Below are positions 1 through 13,034 of a DNA stretch of 64,000 nt, one piece after another. A program made the position numbers and the translations under genes. The stretch spans positions 63,431,463 through 63,495,462 of the forward strand of contig JALMGJ010000005.1 in NCBI GenBank assembly GCA_023362775.1, given 5' to 3'. Below the pieces are notes generated by a model, which saw nothing but the letters and a program-made list of their open reading frames with translations, ran no database searches and was not told the origin of the DNA. This DNA is from Charina bottae. Its lineage: Eukaryota; Chordata; Lepidosauria; Squamata; Charinaidae. The stretch's first letter is position 1. Each line of letters begins with the position of its first letter.

Positions 1-3000
1 ATTAAGAAGATTAAGACCATTTCACAAGCTCAACAGCAGCATGGTGATCTTAACGATCCTCCTTTAGATGATAAAAGGACTTAAAATAACATCTCAATAT
101 AACCATGACCTAGCCCCAGGTGTAAGGTCACACAGCTACCTAGAAACATATTTAGGATTCCCTTACTAACTTTGCTCAGACTGAAGAAGCTCCTTGGATA
201 AGGAGCGAAACGTTTCCACTGAGAAAATAGAAATCCAGTTGACATGATTCAAGCTACAGCTTCAATAGTATTGTCAGTTTAATTTCTGAAACATCTTGCT
301 TATTATTCACAGAGGTTTCTATTGATGGAAAACATCAAGCTGGATCTGCATGTTTTAACTAGCTTGAGTTCCAACTATGATTTTCATTATGCATATTTCA
401 CCACAGAATATTTAAAAAATCAGGCCAAATGACATTGCTAAAAATTTCTTCATCAATTAGGCCAGAACTCAGAATGAGATATTTGGATCCAAACTGATAT
501 GTGTTTAGAGAAAGCTAAGGCCTATGAGCAAATGTTTCTAGCTAATGCTGCTTCCTAAGATGTGGAACAGCAGCTGCAAACATTGGAGGAGAAAGAGAAT
601 ATAGAGTCTTTAAAGGATTGTAACAATATTACATCTGAATGTTCCAAGTGCTGGACTGCCAGGTCTTACAGTTTTATGGCTGGCTATTTATTTTTCTAAA
701 GCCTTTAACGGTCTCCTCTATGGAGTGTACAGTTGGCTGTTAGACTCCTAGCATATGTTCAGAAGCAAGTCTTGTTAGAATATTATGGTGTGGGAAATTA
801 TGGCAGCCTGATTCTCTGAATCAGAAGTCAGCAATGAGTTTGGGAAAATATCTTGTACTGTAAGTGCAACAGTTCCTTGCAAATTGCAAGAGAAGAATGA
901 AAAGGATTGGACCAGTACCAGGCTGTTATATGAATCAGGTCTGTTACAGCAGTTCGGTTCTCTTGTTACAATCAATAAACATTTTCTTTGAGCATATTTT
1001 AAGGTTTGGGAAAGGTGAATTTTCACTGGGGATGCAACATTCTCTGACTCAAAGGCCACAAGAGCAAATGAAGGGCTCTTTTGCTAGCCATATTGATGTG
1101 CATTCCTCCAGTCCTTCAATTGGAATGAAAAGTTAGTTTGCGCTACTCTGAGGACAGAGCTTTAATCTGCCTTAGTAACAAGGCTTGTGAGTGGTCCTGT
1201 CCTTATATCTTTACTGTGGAAAAATGTAATGGCAGTGACTGGTAGATTCCCTGGCTTTGTCTCCCCTTCCATCCAAAGGAAGGGAAAAACCACTGCCAAT
1301 TGACCTCCTTAAACTGTGGTGAGGTAGAATTGGTGGAGTGCAGGCAGCTGCCTGGGATAGAGGCTTTAGCCACCTTTCAAACTGCTTGAGTGACAGGATG
1401 CTGGTGTGGAGATGCTTCACCCTGGTAACCTGCCACTCAGGCTGTTTACGAACCTAGGTCTACCAACCTTCCAGTCTATCTCTGGAAGACTGGTAGACCT
1501 GTGTCCATAAATAGCCCAGCTGACAGGACACTGGGGCAGGAAAGGGACATAGAGGAAAGTGGGAGAGAACCCACATATCACACTGAGGAAGCTCCTTCCC
1601 ATTTCATCCTGGCCCATTCTCTAATTCACCGACTTGTCAGCTGGAGAGTGTTAGAGTTCTTGTGTTGCCTTGGCAAATTATTCCTGTACAAAGCACAGCG
1701 TTCTCATGATGACGTGAATGCCAGGTGGCTGGATAACAGAGAAGCCTTAGCTTTGTTTACATCCTCATGAGATAGGGAGCGAGAAGGTACCATGTTATGG
1801 CTAGCAATGGAAATCTTCCCATGAGAGCAAATCCTCCTGATTTCCTTCTGTGGGAAGCCGTGCCCAGGCCCCCTGAGCAAGGAGGGGGGGAACTCAGTGC
1901 TTAGATGCAGCAGGTCATGCTGTGTGCTTTGAGGCCTAGTGTGTGTAACAGCTAACATCCAGCCAATCAGATAGCTAGAAGAACTGAATATACAACCATG
2001 CAAAATGGTGTTCTATGCTTCTTGATTTCTAGTGTCTTTTAGCCATGTAGTTCTTCACGTGTTCACTTCCCGTGTACTGGGCAGAGTGAGGTATGCCTGG
2101 CTTTGGGTATAGGCCATGGCAGGAACTCTGGCCCTGGGATCAATACATGGAACTCTGCTTATAAGTTTGTTTTTGTTTTCCTTTTACAATGATGTATCTT
2201 GTATATTCATCTTTTTCATTTTTGCGATAATGTGATTGTATATACATTATTGCCTTATGCTACCAGTAAACACTGTTAGCCCTAACAAGCTGCATTCTTG
2301 TCTGTTTATTCTCAAGCCTCGGTTTTTCCCCTTTAAGCCAGCGTATATCCCATCAGAGAGGTGGTCTTCCAAAGGACAGGTAGACTGATTTACTGACTTT
2401 CCTGTCACTTAGTCTGGAAGAGGAAGCTGGCAATAGCCTTGTTAATTAACCTTTGCTCCTGGATATCCCAAATCAGTAAATGTGGCAGAAAACCTTCACT
2501 GCACTAATTTGGGACAAAACAAGCAATATACCAATTTCTCAGTTACACTGATGGGCAGCTTTTTAATTTTTTACATAGACAGGTATACCCACTTTTTTTT
2601 AAAGACCACTGATTGCACATGCAATAACAGGCTCAGTGGTCTTCCATAAAGTTGATGTACCAATGTAGATAAAAAGCCGGCATAATGCCAAAATGTCCAT
2701 TGGGGGCAATACCTTGGATCAGAGATGAGGGGTCATGTTTGCAGCAGCCTCAGTTGTCCAATGCAAGCTGAGCAGATATCCCCTGGTTGCATCATCAGCA
2801 AGATTGTGAATGAGGTATCACAGATTAGTCATACTCCAAGACTTCTGTTGAAAGAATACAGAAAATACTATTTTAAAATGGACTTTGGGGGGATGTGGAG
2901 GAAAAGATAGTCAGAGTTTGTGAGAGCTTTTGAGTCTTTACTATTTTAAAACTGGAACAGCTAAGGATGAATTTAGGCTGATCTACACAGAGAGCTGGGG

Positions 3001-3766
3001 ATAAGACAAAGGGGGCCATCACGATCTAAACATGGATAGTGAGGTATCGCCAAGGTTAGAGCATGTGGAAAAGCTCTAAGTATAAATTGCACACAAGAAG
3101 ACATCACTGCAGAGATTAAAATGGTAGATTTACTTTTGAAAGTAAGAGGGGTGGCCAGGCCAGGTTCAGTATTAGTAGGTAAGGCTGGAAAAGAATAGTT
3201 TCTGCAATCCTGATTATAACCATGTGTACTACCATAACAAAGGTAGTAACAATAATTCTGCTTAAGTCATTTTGTGAAGTTTAATGTTACCTTCTCATAC
3301 AGACGGTATGGAGTGAAATCTCTGATCAGGAAAAAATGTACTTTCCATTTTTTGCGTACAAAATGCATCACTTTCTTAGAAAAATGGATGTTGTTGTAAA
3401 GAAATAGTAGCTATTTCTGTACAGACGACTGATGACAATGGCCCTGTAGTCTTAGGAAGTAGTTTATAAATAGGTGATGCCCTTTCATTTCGAAGAACAC
3501 AAACCTCTCCAAACATGTATAACTGCAGAAATGCTCTGACGCTAACAGAAGGTAAGTCTCAAGATTCACCCATTTGAGCAAGGTTGGTAATGACAGGTAG
3601 GGTATGACAGCAAGGTGGAGGAACAATAGGAAGTTATTACATGGAAATATGGGCCTCTACAAGTGTTTGACATATTTTTTTCTAATGAGCAGGCAATTTG
3701 TTCCCTATTGAAACAAGTGCAAGCAGGACTTGTCCAAACTGCGATATCAGCCACTATAGTCATAGG
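1..3766. other. No gene recognised; mostly unique AT-rich DNA
   Basis: I see no convincing exon, RNA gene or full transposon here. The ORFs are short and lack recognisable domains. Around 1163-1205 there is a stretch of about 44 bases resembling 25668-25711, so part of this is an old dispersed repeat. Positions 1790-2350 have an LTR-like flavour (TATA-like and AT-rich 3' part), but I could not find matching ends or a target-site duplication. Confidence 0.5.
1455..1499. repeat. Imperfect hairpin, 19-bp arms
   Basis: The arms at 1455-1473 and 1481-1499 are inverted repeats matching at about 17 of 19 positions around a 7-base loop. The function is unknown; it may be a small MITE remnant or chance. 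Confidence 0.4.
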
Positions 3767-3804
<38 letters not shown>

Positions 3805-3805
3805 A
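3767..3805. repeat. (AAC)n microsatellite
   Basis: About 13 uninterrupted copies of the trinucleotide AAC. No flanking A-rich SINE body is obvious, so it is annotated only as a simple repeat. Confidence 0.95.
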
Positions 3806-6628
3806 ACCAGTTCTAAGCCTGGCTGGCTAAAATATATAGGGCTCCCAATTTAGTTTGCTTATCCTATGCACATATCTACTTCCCTTTATTGTATATGTGT
3901 TCAATGGTCATCTTTCCCAAATCACATGTGCTTCTAAAGCACGTAATCACTCTTTAATGTAGCTGGAGCAGCTTGGTGTCCTATAGCAAAGTGGTCTGTC
4001 AATTAATCACACTGCTCATTATATAACAACTTTCTTATTGTAAAGAGAGCAATAGCATAGGTCACTGGCAGCATCCTGTTCTGGGAGTTTTGCAGTGTAA
4101 TTATAGAATTGCTCTGAATTTGCTTATTGCTAGGATGCTGCCAGTAAATACTAATGGAATACTTTTTATTCATTTAGCTAATGTTTTTGAAAGATGTTGA
4201 AAAACAAAAAGATCATCTCTCTGTGTTGTTGTTGTTTTTAATTTATTTTCACCTTTTTGTCTCCTTTGGAGTCCCCCAGTGTATCATCACTTTGTTTACC
4301 ACAAATTAAACCTTTGCTGATTGTTTACCAGGCTGAAGACCCCTTGTGCATTATGCCACACTCCCCCCTTTTTTATAATCACAACCTGGGATTCGTCTGC
4401 AAGAGGGCCTAATCTGCATGAGAATTATACAATTAACTTTTGATTAACCACCTAGTTCTTTTGGAAACCACAGTGTATAGGATACTCTGCATTTAAATAA
4501 TTTTCCTTAAATTGGGAGCAGGCCTTTCATTAAGCTGGTGAGTTTGACTAAACAACAACATTTGGTGATAATCAGGGTCAAAACAATAGGCTAGGCTGCA
4601 AGGCTAGAATGTCATCTTTAAATATAACAGCTGAGATAAAGGCACCCAGATTGTGCCTTATCAAAACACACACAAAAATCAAAGCTGTCTCTTGTCTGCG
4701 GCAAAATACTAGGCCTTGGTGTTCCGGGCCACCATTGTTTGGGTCTATAAGTGTTGCTGGATTTGCATTCAGAGAGCCAGTTCTGACACACGTTACATCA
4801 CGTAGGTACTTATCTTGGAGTCTGACAATAATTATCAGGAAGAATATGCTCAGAATGACTTTTTTGTGATTTTTATGCATCCCCAACACAAGGAAGGGGA
4901 GATAACAGTATTATGAAAAAGGGGAGAGTCTCAAAAGGCCTTCCCTGGAGCTGCGTTCTTCGATTAAATTTCCTATGCCACTCTGGTGTGCTGAACAAGT
5001 GGAAAGAAAGACGATGCGGCTTTTCTATAGGGCAATAATAGTCCTGAACACAGTCCTTACCAAAAGATAAGATCCATTGTCAAAACAAACAAAAGGAGCA
5101 GTATTAAACACCACTCCAAGAATATATATTAGGAAAGTTCTGAGGCCTTTTCTTTTTTCCTTTCTTTTTTCAAACCTTGAACCTGATTCTCTCAAGCACT
5201 CCCATTTTTAACCGGCATTCCTGAAAGACAGGCATTGAAAAATGTTGCTCGTTTAAAAAGCATCATCTCTTTATATCATGATATCACGATAAGAGGTAGT
5301 TAAAAAACAAAACAAAATAGAGCACGTGTCCATTAAGAAAGATGGGGAAAGGCAAGAATTAAAATCACTTTCCTAAACAATTGTACCAGAACAGAGATTT
5401 TTCCTCTACAGCCAAACTAGCTTCTGAGAAAGGAACATTTGGAAACAACCCAGTGGGCAGAATCAAACAGTTCCTCTTCCTATATGCATGGTTTTTAAAA
5501 ACTTTTAAAAAGATTATCCTGTCTAATCATAAAAAAAGGTTTGGTGAAAAATGGGTTGATGAAAAATAAATTTAACTTCTTGGCTTCGTGTGACGAATTA
5601 TATGGTATTTTGAACCCCAGTCAATAACACCTTATTATTTACTTAAAATACTTACCTAGTGCATCTCCAGGAAGAGTAGAGAATTAAACATACCATAAAT
5701 ACCATAATATTGAAATACATAAATGCAAGAATAAAACACAGTGTAGCAACAAGTATTAGTAGTTCAGCTGTGCCATCGTGGAGTCTCAAATGCTAAAATG
5801 AATAAAATAGAAATCTTGTCAATGTGCACCAAAACTGTAGGAAAGTTGATGTATCCTTTGTTTCTGGGGACAGAATGTTGTATAGGATGGATACCACTAC
5901 AGGAAAGCCTCTTTCCTGTTTGGAAGAAATCTTTTGAAACCTGGTCATTGCATTGGTCAAATCTTTCTTTCTATTAGAATTGCTCACATCATGTATTCAC
6001 ATATATATTTATGAATGGGACATCCCCCCACCCTTCATATGATGAATAAGTGTCCCAGTCCTCACATGAAGCAATCAGCTCCATGGAAGAGCAACTGAGA
6101 TCAAAACATATTCACAGGTGGGACAGATTATCAGTCATTAACTGAGAAAAGATACAAATATTATCAGGTAAATTCTTACAATGTATACATTCAAAATGTT
6201 TGTGAAACCTATACTATACTGAGAATATAGGGGATTCCTACAGTAGACTATTCCAGCAGATAAATTCAGATGGCATCAACGTAGCGATTTATGAAATAAA
6301 ATCAATACTTTCTAGTTATATAGCTTCATATGTTTTTCTAATAAGGTCCAAAGAAAATAAAAAATTATTCACAAATGGAATTTTGAATAAATTATACAGT
6401 ATGTATTTGGATGGTACTGTATGTCAAAGCATCAGTGCTAAACAAAAAAGGCAAGTTGCTGTACTCAGAAAAGAAAATCTAACCTGTGTGGTATTACTAT
6501 CTAATATTTTCCTCCATCACCAATATCTTTGAACTGTTCAGTTGATAATGTGTTAATATCCATGTAACAGTCAAGTAAAAGCAAACAAGATTGACTTCTG
6601 ATGAGTATGTGCACATCATCATGTAGTT
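3806..6628. other. No gene recognised
   Basis: Apart from the possible noncoding block described within it, this stretch holds only short ORFs without domain signatures and AT-rich unique sequence. Confidence 0.5.
4210..4860. other. Possible conserved noncoding (enhancer-like) block
   Basis: The stretch is repeat-free with no coding ORF. It is dense in short motifs typical of developmental enhancers: TAAT/ATTA homeobox cores, an ACAATAG SOX-like site, CAGCTG E-box, AGATAA GATA-like site, and TCAAAG TCF/LEF-like cores. This is a pattern impression only; such motifs occur often by chance in AT-rich DNA. Just upstream, 4065-4077 and 4132-4144 form a perfect 13-bp inverted repeat. An alignment to other reptile and bird genomes would decide the matter. 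Confidence 0.22.
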
Positions 6629-6703
6629 TTATTATTTATTTATTTATTATTTCTAACTTATATCACCGCCCATCTCCCCCCACAAGGGAACTCTGGGCGG
6701 TTA
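6629..6703 (-). mobile_element. L2-type LINE 3' tail (minus)
   Basis: A TTTA-rich run is followed by the reverse complement of the L2-like 3' UTR signature (accgcccatctccccc, then gggaactctgggcgg). The same signature ends the L2 copy at 21306-21360 and the fragment at 52426-52596. Only the 3' end is present, as expected for a severely 5'-truncated LINE. Confidence 0.65.
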
Positions 6704-6835
6704 GTTTTCTTAGCAACAGGGTAGAAGTGATGTGCCATTGTCTTCTACCAGGATATTCATTGGCTTTCCAGTCCAGCCCATAGCCATGGTATTTTGTGGT
6801 GGTCTCCCATCACTTGGTGATGATTCAGGCTGAAA
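6704..6835 (-). mobile_element. 5S rRNA-derived SINE remnant (minus)
   Basis: The text ttttcttagcaacagg and the later ggtggtctcccatc match the arrangement at 13035-13215. The latter core is the reverse complement of the 5S rRNA 3' half (gatgggagaccgcc in 5S rRNA). The copy is strongly decayed and directly abuts the L2 tail. It is related to SINE3-type elements; the family name is not determined. Confidence 0.45.
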
Positions 6836-9494
6836 TCATGAGCATCTTATTAGAAAATAAGCTCAGTTAAATATGGATTTCTATTGTTTATTTTTAAGAC
6901 TGCCAGGCATGTCTACCTAAGCCTTTACAAATACCACACAAAGTTTGAATTTTTTTTAATTTCATGTCTATCATAATGCAATCAAATAGCATGATAGTCT
7001 TTATGAACTGGGACCCACTTCTAAACAATCATGCACTTATATATGACACCCAGAGTAAAGGGTAAAGCCTATGTACCTTGGCAAAGTCCATGCCCAGCTG
7101 TAAGTCCAGCCCCTTTTATAGAAGACCAATGCTCAAGTCTGATGGCCATTAGTGGACTGCTAGGACCACTGAATGGAGCAGAGCTTAGTGCAGCAGAGCA
7201 ATAAGCACACACAGAAAGTAGTTTTTATCTTAATACCATGCTAGAGAAATATAGGTTTTTGATCTTAAGCACATAGCCCACCCAAGCATAAAGAATTACA
7301 CGCTTAGACAACATAGGTTACAAAAAGTAAGTACAAAAGTGTTCTTACGTTTATATGGTCCAGTTACATCCATTTCAGTAGAAAATTGGTTTCAGTTCTT
7401 CTTTTGTCCCTAAATTTAATTTACCCTCACCCCTAATTGCTGGTGAAGGCTGCGTGGAGAAAAGGGGCTTGAGGCCTAGGCATGGCCTCTCGATGGAGAG
7501 GAGCCGCAGCTGCGTGCTCCTTCCATGGTGGAAGAATCAGAGAGAGAGAGAGAGAAAGTGGGAGGGGCAACAAACAGCTTCCTCAGGAAGAAGCACATAG
7601 AGAGTATGCCTCCTAGAGCAATCACCCATATGCTAATGAGGCATGCTGATTTGCTGGAACCTCCAACAAAATCTTCCCAGACTGTTTGGGTTGGTGGAAA
7701 CATTTGGAATTTTAAGACATGTCTGCAGGGACAGCATCCAATCCAAGCATAATATGCTACAGTCTGTGGTGTAGTCACACAACACCACTTTTCCAGAGGG
7801 CAAATGTCTTGGAGTAAAAAGAAAAATACCTAGCCTTAGAATCAAGATACAAGGCAGAATGGGGTTTGAGCTCCAAGCCCCAAAGCTATTCTTTGGACCT
7901 TCAATTTAGGAGAGGCAAACTGCCCCAATCCGAGATAAGTAACCTGGCAAAAACTTAAGGCAGAGGAAAATCAAATCATACATTTGCCTGCACAAAGTCC
8001 ATCTATTAACAGAAAATAAAGGGAAACAGAACTGGCAGACACCAAGGGAGGCTATAGAAGCCTTCCTGGGTCCATTGTTGCTTGATAATCAATTAGCATT
8101 AGGCTACCTTTTGTTTGGAAAGCTGGCTTGGAATATAAGGGGCAAAAAGGACAGGCCACAGGAGACCTGTGATTGGATTTCTTAATTTTTTCTCTGTGTA
8201 AACCAGCTGAGAGGATTTTTGATTTAATGGGAAAAGTGGTGCTGTGGATTGCTATTAAACTGCTAAGAGATTTCTGAATGAAAAAAATGTATTTCTCCAT
8301 TCGTTTTGTTGCTCTACAAGGGATACTTTTGCGAATCTGGAACTGCCTATGTATTTATTCGCCTCAGTCTGTAAATAATCAAACCTATAAAAAGAATGGC
8401 TGGGCTTCTCTTGTGTGTAAAAACATACCTCTGCCCCAATATAAAAATATACCTGCTGCAACCAAGGGTGTCCAAATAATCCAAGTTAAATTATGAGTAT
8501 TTATTGCTCAAAATTTCAGCTGTTTCTGAGCAATTTGGCTAAATTCTGATTGCTTGCTAGGTTGCTTTTGTTGACAAGGAATTCACTGAAAGTGTGTCCC
8601 AGTTCCACTCTTTTGGGTTTTGTTCAGCCGTGTCCCATTGCTTCCAGCTTGTGGTTGCAAAATAGGGTAATAGTTTGCATAGGATCCATTTATTTCTACT
8701 CAAACTTCCAGCAATAAGGTTTTCTTTCCAGCCTCTGAAGGCCATCTCCCAGATTTGGTTGGCTTTGCTCTCTCTTTCTTTTGCCATGTGTCAGATATTC
8801 TAGCCAGCATCCAGGATTGGTTCTTCCATCCATCTCTCTTTTTCTGAATCACTGCTGTCAACATCATACTTTATTGCTGTCCTTAACAACACACAAGTGG
8901 CTCCTTTTGGAAATGATGAGAGTAAAACTCCATGGATCAGCTAGTAGGGATGCTGAGACAGCACCATTGGCAGCATCCTTGCTGGATGACTGAATGAATC
9001 ACCTATGAGACATGCTAAATAAGTGCCCATTGGCCTGGGGCCGAGGATCCCTTGTCTACTCTCAAATTCCTCTTTATCTGAATATGAATACTCTGCCAAA
9101 TCTCAATTAGATTGTCAGCTATACAGTTGGCTCTAGTTAGCGTATTGGAAAACCAAATCAAAGAACACTATTGAACGAGAGTTCTTAACTAATATGTTCA
9201 GGGGACTACAAAAGCTTTTCTACATGTGTGCATGACCAATAACAAGAGAATAATATGCCTTCATAAAGCATTACCAAGCAAAATACTCAAGGAGGAATTC
9301 TAGAAATTGGAATCCTAGTCAGGCCAATCGCTTTCCAAAGAAAATCTTCATTGGCTAAACATCTGATATTGCTATGTCTTCCTATTTTTTGAAAAATTAC
9401 TTATTTGTTGGTAAAGGAGTGATTTCTAATAGATTGTCAAAGATTTCTGAGTATTAGTTGTTTAACACTAGCAGCCATCAAAACTATACTGCTG
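6836..9494. other. No gene recognised
   Basis: Unique AT-rich sequence with a short (GA)n run near 7540. ORFs are at most about 100 codons and show no domain signature. Confidence 0.5.
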
Positions 9495-10181
9495 ATATGA
9501 CTTCCGGTGAGGAACATGGCCGACTGACCAGCTGTGTCCGCGAGCTCCACGGGCAGATCTGACAATGCGGGTTTTTTTGGGGGCACAGGCAGGTTTTCCC
9601 TGCAGCCCTAGAGCATTTTCATGGTTAGAAAATGCTTGGAATCACCCCACTTGTACTCCAAAATGCCGTCTTGCAGCTTGAGAATTGTAAACAGCGTTTG
9701 CGACGATCCAGTAAGAGATGACGGGAGACGGGGAAGTCATCATTTCCACGCCGCGCTGTAGCCTTAAAGGGACATTAGGTCGAGCTACCCAATTTATATA
9801 ATTTTTTAAGTTTGTACCCTAAGAGAGGCTTTCTACAGTAAGAAAAAGCGGACTCTCTTGGTGCTTATCGTTATTTCTGGATTAAATTTTAAAAATCTTT
9901 TAAAGTTTTGGCTTGTTTTCCCAATTAAAGACTAAGGAGAATTGAGAATAAATAGTTGCCTACCTGCTATTATTTTTGTACTGAATTTGAAGGATTTAAT
10001 ATTTTCCTACACGCTGAAATTGCTGTTTTGAATTTCTAGCCTTCTGTTCAGTTTCTCTGAGAGCTGCTTGTTAAAGTACTTTCTCTTGCTTCAATTCCAT
10101 TCGGAAGTTTTTTATTAACTCGTTATCTCCTATCTGCGTGAGTCAAGTATCTAGGGGGCACCATAATCTACTGCCTGAAAC

Positions 10182-10465
10182 ATGAAGGATTTCAAGGAAA
10201 GTTTCTCAGAGTTCCGTGGTGAGCTTCGCTTTGACCTTAAACAGATCTTTAGACAGTTTTTTTTGATGATGCCTGTCAAGCTATTCTGCAGAATATTTGG
10301 GACATTGGGGAAGGGATTATTTCTAAAGTGTGTCATCTGGCTGAAGATGTTATGGAGGAGGACATTATGGAGGAGGATGAAGATTTTGGCAAGGATGGAG
10401 GTCTTTCCATTGACAATGAGTCTGTAGTGATGCCAGACAATAATTACATTTTGGTATTGAATGGG
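10182..10465 (+). pseudogene. Frameshifted acidic ORF inside the LINE-like element
   Basis: The ORF opens with MKDFKESFSEFRGELR, a helix-forming, charged N-terminus. It shifts frame at a run of eight Ts (10257-10264). After the shift it reads on through an acidic stretch rich in MEED repeats to the BovB insertion at 10466. I do not recognise the protein. Its position after a GC-richer leader suggests a LINE ORF1, but I see no RRM or zinc-knuckle motif. The frameshift makes it non-functional as it stands. Confidence 0.4.
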
Positions 10466-10664
10466 ACCCTGATGCTGGGAAAGACTGAAGGCAAAAGGAG
10501 AAGGGGACGGCAGAGGATGAGATGGTTAGATAGCATCACCGATGTAATGAACATGAATTTGAGTAAACTCCGAGAGACAGTGGAGGACAGGAAGGCCTGG
10601 CGTGCTATGGTCCATGAGGTCACGAAGAGTCGGACATGACTAAACGACTGAACAACAACAACAA
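10466..10664 (+). mobile_element. BovB (RTE) 3' end, 5'-truncated, with 10-bp TSD
   Basis: The translated C-terminus contains MLGKTEGKRRRG and WLDSITDVMNMNLSKLRE, closely matching the C-terminus of the BovB ORF at 39857. It ends in the typical BovB tail (acatgactaaacgactgaac) and AAC repeats. The sequence attgaatggg flanks it at 10456-10465 and 10665-10674, a clean 10-bp target-site duplication. The insertion therefore happened after the host element had settled. Confidence 0.92.
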
Positions 10665-10954
10665 ATTGAATGGGTCAAAGTGACAGTCTGAGCTGCAGAT
10701 AACAAGGAGAGTTGTTTTTCTGAGGGATTGTTATGGCTTTCTGAGGGAGATGTTTTGGGAGAGAAGAAAATCTGTTTTGTGGGAGTTTTTTTGCTGAGAA
10801 GTCTGAATTTTTAAGGGGGGCAGTTGGGCTGTTTGATTTCTCTAAGAAAAATGCCTTGTGGGTAATAGGGGGATATGTAAATATATTGGTTTATTTTGAA
10901 GTAGGGCAAAAAGAATAAGAATGTTTAATTGGATTGATAATGAGGCTTTTATGA

Positions 10955-11410
10955 CTTATATACAGTACAGTAATAAAAGCTGCAGAGTTTACTACAGCAG
11001 GAAAAAGAAGTTACAATCTGATTTTTTATAAAACAACTGTTTTAAAAACAGTAAACCGGCATTCACTATTGTTAAATATATAAATCAGATAGGCAGAGGA
11101 TTGAACATGCATGGCACCATACAAATCTCTACTTAAGTTAAACAAAAGCTGGGAAAAAATTAAAGGCAAGCATAAGTACTACAGTTCTACAGTACAGAAC
11201 TGTACCTTTAAACCTGTACTGTACTGTAGAACAAAGATTCCAATGAAGACCTTACAGTAAAAGTTTTTAATAATCAACCAGTAATATTCGTTGTAAATAA
11301 CAGTAGTATTAACTGAAAATAATACTACTGTAGCTGAAGAAGCATTTCCATTGTCATGTTTCAGTGGAAGACATATGACTATCACACTCCACCCCCCACA
11401 ATACTGCAAA
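10955..11410. other. No gene recognised
   Basis: AT-rich sequence. A small imperfect inverted repeat rich in tacagt lies at about 11179-11232; nothing else is recognised. Confidence 0.5.
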
Positions 11411-11622
11411 GTAACCCCTGGTTCACTTAACAACTGCACCGTTCGCTTAACAACCGAAGGAAACCACAAGCCCCGATCTTGAATCACTTAATGACCGCTG
11501 TGACTCGCTTAACAACTGTGGTAAAAAAGGGTTGTACAAATGAGTCTGGCTCACATAACAACCGTTATGACTTACAACTGAAAATCTGGGCTCAATTGTG
11601 GTTGTTAAGTGAAGACTACCTG
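11411..11622 (+). mobile_element. TA-type MITE, right-end fragment
   Basis: The fragment contains repeats of cgcttaacaac and ends with gaagactacctg followed by TA, the same right terminus as the complete copy at 27370-27788. The left terminus is missing. Confidence 0.6.
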
Positions 11623-12057
11623 TATATAGAAGATAATTTCCCATATTTTCTAAAAACTATTAAAATAAATGGTTGTACACAAATCAAGGTTTGATCAACA
11701 TCAGTTGGAAGTTCCTAGTACAATACATAAACAAAGGCTACATTCCCCCCCCCCCCAATCTACTTACATGCTGCTCTCTGTCAATGTGGAACAAGGGTGG
11801 TTTATAATCACTACATTCATTACAATTATAATAAAAAAAGCAGAATTCAGAATTTATTAGTCAACTTCTGTAAACTAGAATCTACATACTACTAAAGTTC
11901 TCATTGTATTTATCTGTTTGTACCCTCACATTAGCACAAACGGTGCATTATACCACAACAGTTCTTGAATCAAGATACCTAAAATCTGCTAACTTAAAGA
12001 ATGTGTAAAAATTCCGGGACCCATTACTCCTGTGGGATTGAAATTTCCATGATGTTC

Positions 12058-12200
12058 AGACCAGTTTTATTCACAAAGTTGTGGCCATTGCAGCATCCCC
12101 GCAGTCATGTGATCGTGATTTCCGACACTCCCTGCCAGCTTCCCACAAGCAAAGTCAATGGGGAAGCCAGCAGGAAGTTGGAAGTTGCTCCCACCCCCAC
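12058..12200 (-). mobile_element. Internal fragment of the same MITE (minus)
   Basis: The segment around agtcatgtgatcgtgatttc and caaagtcaatggggaagcc is the reverse complement of the interior of the 27370-27788 element (near 27535-27680). Both ends are absent. Confidence 0.6.
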
Positions 12201-13034
12201 TGCTTTTTTGCCCACTTGTGGTCATTCTGTTTCTCTGTTTAGGTAACTAAATATTGACTTGTTATAGAACTTCATTTGCCACTATAATTATTTTTCTATT
12301 TATGATATATACTCTTCTTAGATGATCACAGGACCATCCAGTACTGGGGTAAAAAATATATGGTCAGCCTAAAATTTAATGTTCATTCTGGTCACATCAG
12401 ACTGTACTACTTTTCTTTCAAAGGGTAACCCCATGGGTCCCAGGGTTGTCTAGTAAATATAATGTTTTTATGTTGCCTAAATACTGACAATGGTAATATC
12501 AGCTGAGCCTCTGGTTTGGTGTGGAAATATAGCCAAAAGTCACCATCTGCTACATTTATGGTGGGGGACGTACCTGGAGAAGGGCAACAGTAGATGACCT
12601 CAATTCCTAGACAGGTTGAAACGAGGAATCGCAGGCGTTCCTGTAAATACATCATATAATGGGCAGTAGAGTGCAATTTATGTTTAATCATATGTAGGAT
12701 ACTTGTATGCTTTTTTTTTTTTTAAAAGAAAAGATATCTCAGGTAGGGATTACTTTTCAGATATTCACACTTACCTCATGGATACTAGAGGAAGGGCTAG
12801 CCTACTTGCATTAAGTAGGGACTGGGACCATTGGACAGGCCTGATGCTTATATGTGTGTAATAATGTGTGAATAGGAATTTTGTGCTAACTTTCCCACTG
12901 TACATATTAAGAGTAAATGATATGGACATTCACATACAGTATTAGGTTTTAGACTTGTCTTCTACGCTGATACATAAAACACAAGGAAACCCTTCTGTCA
13001 AACTCCACTCCTGAAGACTAAATGGTTATGTCAG
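12201..13034. other. No gene recognised
   Basis: Unique AT-rich sequence with a poly-T run near 12711. No supported features. Confidence 0.5.

Larger units (their letters stand above)
9495..10954 (+). mobile_element. Candidate ORF1-only LINE-like retroelement
   Basis: The left end starts with an LINE-5'-UTR-like gacttccggtgagg...aacatggccgac segment, GC-richer than its flanks. About 690 bp later an acidic ORF with ATG at 10182 follows. No reverse transcriptase can be seen before the AT-rich tail. The octamer tatgactt occurs at the left junction (near 9496) and again near 10947, a possible target-site duplication. A BovB 3' end (10466-10664) has jumped into the ORF. This could be an internally deleted LINE, comparable in layout to mammalian HAL1 (ORF1-only) elements, or a pseudogene of other origin. 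Family assignment is uncertain. Confidence 0.4.

Noticed and set aside
1793..2346. Possible solo LTR
   Set aside because: TATA-like and 3'-LTR-like flavour only; no matching flanking duplication could be found.
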